Assembly (NCBI GenBank): GCA_023260315.1
Contig: JALQVQ010000145.1
Location: 1 to 11,009, forward strand
From: Burkholderiaceae bacterium
GTDB lineage: Bacteria > Pseudomonadota > Gammaproteobacteria > Burkholderiales > Burkholderiaceae_C
Direction: 5' to 3'
DNA length: 11,009 nucleotides
Position 1 is the first letter of the stretch, and every line of letters starts with the position of its first letter. Shown here in pieces: positions 5,739 to 11,009 of the stretch. The notes beneath the pieces were generated by a model. The model searched no databases, had not been told where the DNA came from, and saw nothing but the letters and a program-made list of their open reading frames with translations. The position numbers and the translations under genes were made by a program.

Positions 5739-7631
5739 ATGCTTAACCCTCGCCCCAGCCCCCAAGGCAGCCGTCCGATTCGGGAACTGCCCGACACGCT
5801 CATCAGTCAGATTGCCGCTGGTGAGGTGGTCGAGCGCCCGGCCTCCGTGGTCCGAGAGCTTGTGGATAACGCATTGGATGCAGGCGCTGGGGCCATCACC
5901 GTTCGACTGCTTGGTGGTGGCGTGCGTCTGATCAGCGTCGAGGATGACGGCCAAGGCATCACCAAGACACAGTTACCCATCGCCTTGAAGCGGCATGCCA
6001 CCAGCAAGATCGCCGACCTCAATGACCTCGAATCCGTGCAGACCATGGGCTTCCGGGGAGAGGCCTTGGCAGCCATCAACTCGGTTGCGGAGGTGAGCAT
6101 TCTCAGCAGAACCGCTGACGACAGCCACGCCTGGCTTCTCGACGGCGGCACGGGGGAGTTGAGCCCGGGTGCCCGCCAGATCGGCACCACTGTTGAGGTA
6201 CGCGAACTGTTCTTTGCGACCCCCGCGCGCCGGAAATTTTTAAAAACAGACACCACCGAACTGGCGCACTGCGTCGAGGCGGTTCGCCGTCACGCACTGG
6301 CGCGGCCGTGGGTCAGCTTTGCCATTTGGCATGACGGTAAGTTGGTGGAGCAATGGCGCCCACCGCAGACCCATGACTTTGCCCCCGACGAGGACGCAGC
6401 GGCACTGCAACGCATTACAGACATTCTGGGTGACACCTTCCGAACCCAAAGCGTTGCGGTTGACTTTCAAATCAATGCGGGCGATGTCGCTCTGCGGGTT
6501 CGGGGTCGCGCGGGCTTACCCGATCATGCGAGAGCCCGCGCTGATCAGCAGTTCGCCTACGTCAACGGGCGTTTTGTCAGGGACAAGGTCATCACCCATG
6601 CTGCGCGCAGTGCCTATGAGGACGTGCTGCACGGCCACCGCCAGCCCGTCTATGTGCTTTACATCGATATCGCCCCCGACCGGGTCGACGTGAACGTACA
6701 CCCGACCAAAATCGAGGTGCGATTTCGTGACAGTGGCGCCGTCCACCAAGCCGTCGCCAAGGGCGTTTTACAGGCGCTCTCGCGGCCCCGGGCCGGAAGC
6801 AAGCTCGGCATCGACATGGCCCTCGGTCACACCACGGCGCCGCCAGTACATGCGTCGCCAGACGCCCTGGTCCCATCCCCCGTGGCGACCAGTGGTCAAA
6901 ACCCTTTGCCCTGGCGCAACAGCGCCAACGGCGGGAACCGTCCCGTCGCAGCCGCCCATGCCATCAATGAATGGTCGCAAACATGGGGGCACACAGAAGA
7001 CAAGGCGCCCGAAGATCACCCACTGGGCCATGCGATCGCGCAAATTCACGGCGTCTACATCCTTGCTCAAAACACTCAGGGGCTGGTCATCGTTGACATG
7101 CACGCGGCGCATGAACGCATTGTTTACGAGCGTCTCAAAGCGCAACTGACGGCGGTGCAAAGCGGGCTAGACGCTGGGGACGCGGCGGCGGCAATGGCCA
7201 GTCAGCCGCTCTTGATTCCCGCATCCTTCGCCGCGACACCAACCGAAATTGCAACCGCGCAAACCCACACCGAGACGCTGAATCGCTTGGGACTCGCCAT
7301 CGACGCACTGAGTGCGCGAAGCCTGGCCGTCAGGGCTGTCCCCACGACGTTGGCCAAGGGCGACCCCGTCGCGCTGGCGCGTAGCGTGTTGGGAGAGCTT
7401 GCGCAACATGACGCCAGCACCGTCATCACAAGAGCCCAAAATGAACTGCTCGGCACCATGGCCTGTCACGGTGCGGTGCGAGCCAATCGGCAACTCACCT
7501 TGCCTGAGATGGACGCGCTGTTACGCCAAATGGAGACCACTGAGCGCGCGGATCAATGCAACCATGGGCGGCCGACGTGGCAACAGCTATCGATGAAAGA
7601 TTTAGACCGTCTCTTTTTGCGCGGTCAATAA
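5739..7631 (+). CDS. mutL: DNA mismatch repair protein MutL, endonuclease-motif type
   Basis: Couples mismatch recognition by MutS to strand removal. The 630-residue protein has the GHKL ATPase domain first (E40 and N44 in RELVDNALDAGA; DDGQGI 69-74; GFRGEAL 104-110) and a transducer domain to about 335 with the RFVRDK and NVHPTKIEVRF blocks. A low-complexity linker (about 350-430) and a C-terminal dimerisation/nuclease domain follow. The latter carries DMHAAHERIVYE (453-464), fitting the metal-binding endonuclease motif D-Q/M-H-A-x2-E-x4-E, plus ACHGAV (575-580), CNHGRPT (607-613) and a terminal FLRGQ. E. coli MutL lacks this motif and relies on MutH; Neisseria-type MutL has it. This protein is therefore probably a nicking enzyme in a MutH-independent pathway. 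It diverges from dedA across 62 bases and heads the run leading to miaA. Confidence 0.97.
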   Translation: MLNPRPSPQGSRPIRELPDTLISQIAAGEVVERPASVVRELVDNALDAGAGAITVRLLGGGVRLISVEDDGQGITKTQLPIALKRHATSKIADLNDLESVQTMGFRGEALAAINSVAEVSILSRTADDSHAWLLDGGTGELSPGARQIGTTVEVRELFFATPARRKFLKTDTTELAHCVEAVRRHALARPWVSFAIWHDGKLVEQWRPPQTHDFAPDEDAAALQRITDILGDTFRTQSVAVDFQINAGDVALRVRGRAGLPDHARARADQQFAYVNGRFVRDKVITHAARSAYEDVLHGHRQPVYVLYIDIAPDRVDVNVHPTKIEVRFRDSGAVHQAVAKGVLQALSRPRAGSKLGIDMALGHTTAPPVHASPDALVPSPVATSGQNPLPWRNSANGGNRPVAAAHAINEWSQTWGHTEDKAPEDHPLGHAIAQIHGVYILAQNTQGLVIVDMHAAHERIVYERLKAQLTAVQSGLDAGDAAAAMASQPLLIPASFAATPTEIATAQTHTETLNRLGLAIDALSARSLAVRAVPTTLAKGDPVALARSVLGELAQHDASTVITRAQNELLGTMACHGAVRANRQLTLPEMDALLRQMETTERADQCNHGRPTWQQLSMKDLDRLFLRGQ

Positions 7632-7641
7632 ACCAGTACAA

Positions 7642-7661
7642 GGCGAGAGCCTTGGCTCGCC
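7642..7661 (+). other. Hairpin between mutL and the MFS gene
   Basis: GGCGAG (7642-7647) and CTCGCC (7656-7661) form a perfect 6-bp stem with an 8-base loop. It lies in the 35-base gap after the mutL stop and ends 5 bases before the MFS ATG at 7667, covering the normal ribosome-binding position. No T-run follows, so it is not a standard terminator. It could lower MFS translation or stabilise the mutL message end; neither is shown. Confidence 0.45.
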
Positions 7662-7666
7662 CCGTT

Positions 7667-8923
7667 ATGTCAAACCCCCATTCCTCAAACGCAACCCACA
7701 CACCACCGGCGGCACACATGAGCGCCCAGTTGGTCGTCGTTTTGCTGTCCCTTTTGTTGGGTATTCAACCCATCACCACCGACTTGTACCTGCCGGCGCT
7801 ACCCGCGCTGACACTCGATTTATCAGGCTCAATGATGCAGGCGCAGCTCACGCTGACCGCACTGTCTTTGGCCTTCGGTGTTTCTCAATTGTTTTGGGGG
7901 CCACTCTCAGACCGTTTCGGTCGGCGTCCCATTCTCGTTTGGGGAATGTCTTTCTTCACCCTCGCATCGGTGGGGTCAACGTTGGCACCAACCATCGAAC
8001 TGCTCATTGTTTGGCGCGTGATTCAGGGCGCCGCAATGGGCGCTGCCGTCTCATCCGCCCGCGCCATCGTTCGTGACCTTTACGGGCCCGTCGAAGGCGC
8101 ACGCGCCATGAGCAAAGGCTTGACAGGCTTAGGGGTCCTCGCCTGCTTCAGCGGTCCCACCGGTGCCGCTACCAGCTACTTTTTCGGCTGGCGTGCTTCG
8201 ATGGCTTGTATCGTCATTTTTGGTTTGGTCACAACGGTCGTGCTCTTCATGCGCTTCATTGAAACCAACCCGCACAAAAACCCGCGTGCCCTGCAACCCC
8301 GCGTGCTGGCTGGCAACTGGACGATCATTGCCAAAACACCCGCGTTTTGGGCCTACACCGCGTTGTCGATTGCGGCGTACTCAGCGCTGTTCACGTTTCT
8401 TGCCGCTTCCGCCTTCGTCTTTTTAGAGGTCCTGAAGGTCAGTAAATTGACATTCGGCTTCACGATGCTTGCGGTCAGCCTGTCTTATATTTCCGGCACA
8501 TTTTTATGCCGCCGCCTGATTGTGCGGTGGGGTATCCGGCGCGCCCTGCACCTCGGTGGCTACGTCAGTTTGGGTGCCGGCACCGTTTTAGGTGTCATGC
8601 CGTTGCTGGGTATCGTGGGTTACTGGTCTGTTTTTGTGCCGCTACTGGTGCTGCTGATCGGACACGGTATTCACCAGCCCTGCAGCCAATCCGGCGCGGT
8701 ATCCCCGTTCCCGAAGATGGCGGGTGCTGCCTCAGCACTGAACGGCTTTTTGATGATGGCCTGCGCCTTTGCAATCGGCACGTGGTTGGCTCGCACCATG
8801 GATGGGACGGTACAGCCTTTAACCTCTGGGATCTGGTTCTGGACGGTGTGCATTGCTTTCTGTGCCTGGTTCTTGGTTCCCAAGTGGGGTGACGTGGCAG
8901 CCAAGCCCGCACCAACACCATGA
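7667..8923 (+). CDS. MFS transporter, Bcr/CflA drug-exporter type
   Basis: A 418-residue inner membrane protein with about 12 hydrophobic segments, fitting the drug:H+ antiporter-1 families. Bcr/CflA signs are the first-helix motif [12 protein letters not shown] (about 33-44), motif [14 protein letters not shown] between helices 2 and 3 (about 80-92), the [11 protein letters not shown] block at about 116-126 and the RAIVRDLYG loop near 132-140. Family members export bicyclomycin, chloramphenicol or other small molecules; the substrate here cannot be told. ATG 7667 is the first start after mutL, but its ribosome site is covered by a hairpin. ATG 7718, just before the first membrane helix, is an alternative. 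The stop overlaps the miaA start (ATGA 8920-8923). An exporter between mutL and miaA is not part of the classical cluster and is probably an insertion. Confidence 0.9.
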   Translation: MSNPHSSNATHTPPAAHMSAQLVVVLLSLLLGIQPITTDLYLPALPALTLDLSGSMMQAQLTLTALSLAFGVSQLFWGPLSDRFGRRPILVWGMSFFTLASVGSTLAPTIELLIVWRVIQGAAMGAAVSSARAIVRDLYGPVEGARAMSKGLTGLGVLACFSGPTGAATSYFFGWRASMACIVIFGLVTTVVLFMRFIETNPHKNPRALQPRVLAGNWTIIAKTPAFWAYTALSIAAYSALFTFLAASAFVFLEVLKVSKLTFGFTMLAVSLSYISGTFLCRRLIVRWGIRRALHLGGYVSLGAGTVLGVMPLLGIVGYWSVFVPLLVLLIGHGIHQPCSQSGAVSPFPKMAGAASALNGFLMMACAFAIGTWLARTMDGTVQPLTSGIWFWTVCIAFCAWFLVPKWGDVAAKPAPTP

Positions 8924-9882
8924 CGGGCAAGACGCTGATCTTGGCCGGACCAACCGCGGCTGGCAAGACCGCCGCCGCTTTGGCCATCGCCGCTCAGTGG
9001 CCAGCGGAGATCGTGAGCGTGGATTCAGCCCTCATCTACCGAGGCATGGATATTGGTACAGCAAAGCCCAGCATGGCTGAGCGTGCTGCCGTGCCACACC
9101 ACCTGATCGATATCTTGGACCCTGCCGAGCGTTACAACGTCGCGGACTTTGTGCGCGACGCTGACACCGCAATCGCCGAGATTCACGCCAGAGGCCGTGT
9201 GGCCATCTTGGCCGGTGGGACCATGCTGTACATCAAGGCGTGGCTAGAGGGGTTAGACGATATGCCCGCCATCGACGCCGAGGTGCGGCTGCGATTGACG
9301 CAACAAGGCATCGCGCAAGGATGGCCAGCCATGCACGCCCGCTTGACGCAGGTCGATGCCATCACCGCTGCGCGATTGGCGCCGAACGACAGCCAACGCA
9401 TCCAGCGGGCACTTGAGGTTTTTGAAAGCAGTGGCATCCCGTTGTCGCAGTGGCAAACGCAGTCAAGCGCTGGTGGTGCCAAGGCAAGGCGAACAGCGCC
9501 CCTGATTTCACTTGAGCCCACCGATCGCGCGTGGCTGCACAGCCGTATCAACCAGCGCTTTGAAACCATGCTTGATGAGGGCTTTGAGGCCGAATTGATC
9601 AAACTCCGCGCGCGGTCCGATCTCAATCTTGACCTACCAAGCATTCGTTGTGTGGGCTATCGCCAAGCGTGGGAGCTGCTCGACGTCCACGGCAGCCTGA
9701 GCGGCGATACGCGGCGCCTTTGGATTGAGCGCGGAAGCGCGGCAACACGTCAGCTCGCCAAACGACAACTGACATGGCTACGCGGCATGCCCAACCGACA
9801 CACCATAGCGGCGGACGCACCCAATGCCGTGACCGATTTGATGCGCGTCACCGAACATTTGCTGGGCCTACAAACACCATGA
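8920..9882 (+). CDS. miaA: tRNA dimethylallyltransferase MiaA
   Basis: Transfers a dimethylallyl group from DMAPP to N6 of A37 in tRNAs reading codons that begin with U, giving i6A, which MiaB then converts to ms2i6A. The 320-residue length is typical. Motifs seen: P-loop GPTAAGKT (10-17), [16 protein letters not shown] (35-50, with the catalytic-site aspartate), HHLIDILDP, the LAGGTMLY block (97-104) with the conserved Thr101, [12 protein letters not shown], and RCVGYRQAW (from 243). The ATG overlaps the upstream MFS stop and the TGA overlaps the next ATG (9879-9882), so it sits in the middle of a translationally chained trio. No Shine-Dalgarno is visible before the start. The hfq gene that follows miaA in many proteobacteria is absent here. 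Confidence 0.97.
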   Translation: MTGKTLILAGPTAAGKTAAALAIAAQWPAEIVSVDSALIYRGMDIGTAKPSMAERAAVPHHLIDILDPAERYNVADFVRDADTAIAEIHARGRVAILAGGTMLYIKAWLEGLDDMPAIDAEVRLRLTQQGIAQGWPAMHARLTQVDAITAARLAPNDSQRIQRALEVFESSGIPLSQWQTQSSAGGAKARRTAPLISLEPTDRAWLHSRINQRFETMLDEGFEAELIKLRARSDLNLDLPSIRCVGYRQAWELLDVHGSLSGDTRRLWIERGSAATRQLAKRQLTWLRGMPNRHTIAADAPNAVTDLMRVTEHLLGLQTP

Positions 9883-10580
9883 CCCTGCTTGTCACCAACC
9901 TTCAAAAAAGCTATCCCGCCGCCACAACTGGGGGGCAACCAGTGACCGTCTTGAACCAGATCAACCTCACGGTGGCTGCTGGGGAATTTGTGGCCATCAC
10001 GGGTCAGTCGGGCGTTGGCAAATCAACCTTGCTCAATTGCCTGGCAGGCCTGGATGATTGGCAAAGCGGCGATATCACCCTCAACGGCGACTCGCTCGCC
10101 GCACGCTCAGCCGATGCCCGGGCGCACTGGCGACGTGATCACGTTGGTTTTGTTTTTCAAGCGTTTCACGTGCTACCCCACCTCACGGTGGCTCAGAACG
10201 TCGCCCTCCCTCGGATGCTGCAGGGCGCAACCGCAAAGGCTTGTGAGGGTGATGTCAATGCCATGCTCGAAGCGGTGGGTCTGCGTGGCATGACCGACCG
10301 GCTACCCGAACAACTCTCTGGGGGTCAGCTTCAACGGGTTGCCATTGCGCGGGCGCTGGTACACCAACCGCAACTCATTCTTGCCGATGAGCCGACTGGC
10401 AACCTCGACCCGGAAAACGGTGAACGCATCATGCGTTTGTTATGTGAACAGGCAAAAGCCACCCGGGCCGCGCTGGTTTTGGTGACCCATTCCCACGCCG
10501 CTGCGCGAATGGCCGATCGCGTTCTTCACCTGACGCCGAACGGTTTATCCGAAAGCCACGACTCACCAGAGCGGGACTAA
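9879..10580 (+). CDS. ABC transporter ATP-binding protein, LolD/MacB/YbbA type
   Basis: A 233-residue stand-alone nucleotide-binding subunit, starting at ATG 9879 in an ATGA overlap with miaA; a longer frame from 9774 lies inside miaA. All catalytic motifs are intact: Walker [10 protein letters not shown] (42-50), Q-loop FVFQ (Q94), signature LSGGQLQR (146-153), Walker [13 protein letters not shown] (166-177) and H-loop H204. The ADEPTGNLD Walker B form, the absence of a C-terminal regulatory domain and the length fit the LolD/MacB/FtsE group, whose partners are FtsX/MacB-fold membrane proteins that power lipoprotein release or efflux rather than import. No such membrane partner follows in the window: the next gene is on the other strand. 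Whether it is LolD, YbbA or another member cannot be decided. Confidence 0.9.
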   Translation: MTLLVTNLQKSYPAATTGGQPVTVLNQINLTVAAGEFVAITGQSGVGKSTLLNCLAGLDDWQSGDITLNGDSLAARSADARAHWRRDHVGFVFQAFHVLPHLTVAQNVALPRMLQGATAKACEGDVNAMLEAVGLRGMTDRLPEQLSGGQLQRVAIARALVHQPQLILADEPTGNLDPENGERIMRLLCEQAKATRAALVLVTHSHAAARMADRVLHLTPNGLSESHDSPERD

Positions 10581-11009
10581 GGCGCCCTTTTCAAGGCGCC
10601 AAGCGTGGTGTCCCATTTGCCGAGCCTCCGCCTCATCGTGAGTCACAAGCAAAACACGGCGAACCGATTCGGTACGGCCATCCCAAGCGCGGCGAATGTC
10701 ATCCAAAAAGGCTGCTCTCAATTGGCCACGCAAGGCCGCATCAAGCGCTGAGAATGGCTCATCCAACAACAGCAGCTTCGGCTGGGTCACGAGCGCCCGC
10801 ACCAGGGCAACCCGCTGCTGCTCACCGCCGGATAGCGCCGTCGTGGCACGCGCGCCATAGCCTGCGAGGCCGACGCTGACAAGTGCCGCATCCGCGGCGG
10901 TACGCGCCGCAGCCTTACCGACGCCCTGCTCGCGCAACCCAAAAGCCACGTTATCGCGGACATTGAGGTGGGGGAAAAGCGCGAACTGTTGGAACATCAA
11001 CGCAAAACC
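10563..11009 (-). CDS. ABC importer ATP-binding protein, ThiQ/FbpC/PotA-like (5' end outside window)
   Basis: The frame runs from beyond the right edge to the TGA at 10563-10565, giving 148 visible residues. The TTG/ATG codons near 11000 are internal, because the sequence upstream continues the conserved Q-loop region. Visible motifs: [19 protein letters not shown] (Q-loop and following helix), signature LSGGEQQR, Walker [13 protein letters not shown] and H-loop [10 protein letters not shown]. The Walker A part lies outside. This motif set is typical of importer ATPases for thiamine, iron(III), polyamine, sulfate or molybdate. The protein ends only about 16 residues after the H-loop segment, with no TOBE-type domain, which favours a short ThiQ-like form. 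The substrate stays open. Its 3' end overlaps the convergent LolD-like gene by 18 bases, in a different frame on the opposite strand. Confidence 0.88.
   Translation of the reverse strand, partial: GFALMFQQFALFPHLNVRDNVAFGLREQGVGKAAARTAADAALVSVGLAGYGARATTALSGGEQQRVALVRALVTQPKLLLLDEPFSALDAALRGQLRAAFLDDIRRAWDGRTESVRRVLLVTHDEAEARQMGHHAWRLEKGALVPLW
10581..10600. other. GGCGCC inverted repeat at the convergent ABC gene ends
   Basis: GGCGCC at 10581-10586 and again at 10595-10600, with an 8-base loop, can form a 6-bp GC stem immediately after the TAA of the LolD-like gene. It lies inside the last codons of the opposing gene. There is no T-tract on either strand, so intrinsic termination is not established. 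GGCGCC is itself a palindrome, so the pairing is weaker evidence than for an ordinary inverted repeat. Confidence 0.3.

Noticed and set aside
8595..8987. A 130-codon minus-strand frame over the MFS/miaA junction
   Set aside because: Its product is rich in Pro, Arg and Ser with no domain. The plus strand encodes a clear membrane protein and MiaA here.
9774..9878. In-frame upstream start for the LolD-like ATPase
   Set aside because: The extension lies inside miaA and has no resemblance to ABC ATPases. ATG 9879 gives the usual N-terminus.
10581..10600. Intrinsic terminator for the LolD-like gene
   Set aside because: A GC stem can form, but there is no T-run on either strand and the stem lies in coding sequence of the opposing gene. 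It is therefore listed only as an inverted repeat.
1..11009. CRISPR arrays, tRNA or rRNA genes, insertion sequences, defence or phage genes
   Set aside because: No direct-repeat/spacer pattern, no cloverleaf-like or rRNA sequence, no transposase or integrase motifs, and no terminal inverted repeats were seen. Nearly every base is accounted for by housekeeping or transport genes.

Overview
The window is a gene-dense stretch of bacterial chromosome, with GC content in the high 50s by eye. It probably comes from a betaproteobacterium of the Burkholderiales type. This rests on the MutL endonuclease-type C-terminus, the overall protein character and the order queG / tsaE / amiC / mutL / miaA, a remodelled version of the E. 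coli queG-nnr-tsaE-amiB-mutL-miaA-hfq neighbourhood. No species can be named. There are no rRNA or tRNA genes, insertion sequences, CRISPR arrays or phage genes, and no gene-free stretch longer than about 60 bases.

Left arm, minus strand (3183 down to 1): queG (epoxyqueuosine reductase) comes first. A MlaE-like membrane protein, a single-pass MCE (MlaD-like) protein with a long heptad-repeat tail, and a lipoprotein cut by the window edge follow with almost no spacing. The last three look like an MCE-type lipid-transport cassette. No ATPase gene lies within it, and the MlaE-like protein appears to lack the cytoplasmic loop that normally couples to the ATPase. This is the most unusual part of the window.

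Middle: tsaE and amiC (plus strand, ATGA overlap) diverge from queG across 41 bases. They serve t6A37 tRNA modification and septal peptidoglycan cleavage. dedA (minus) converges on amiC, and the two genes share the palindrome TTAA as both stop codons. dedA and mutL diverge across 62 bases.

Right arm, plus strand (5739-10580): mutL, a Bcr/CflA-type MFS exporter, miaA and a LolD/MacB-type ABC ATPase. The last three are chained by ATGA overlaps. A second ABC ATPase of the importer type (ThiQ/FbpC/PotA-like), cut by the right edge, converges from the minus strand and overlaps the LolD-like gene by 18 bases.

Common themes are extreme compaction (four ATGA start/stop overlaps, a shared convergent stop, a convergent coding overlap), weak or absent Shine-Dalgarno sequences, and -10-like hexamers 6-8 bases before the start codons of all four divergently transcribed lead genes, which suggests leaderless messages. 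Three genes modify tRNA anticodon loops (queG, tsaE, miaA), two concern the envelope (amiC, dedA) and one repairs DNA (mutL).
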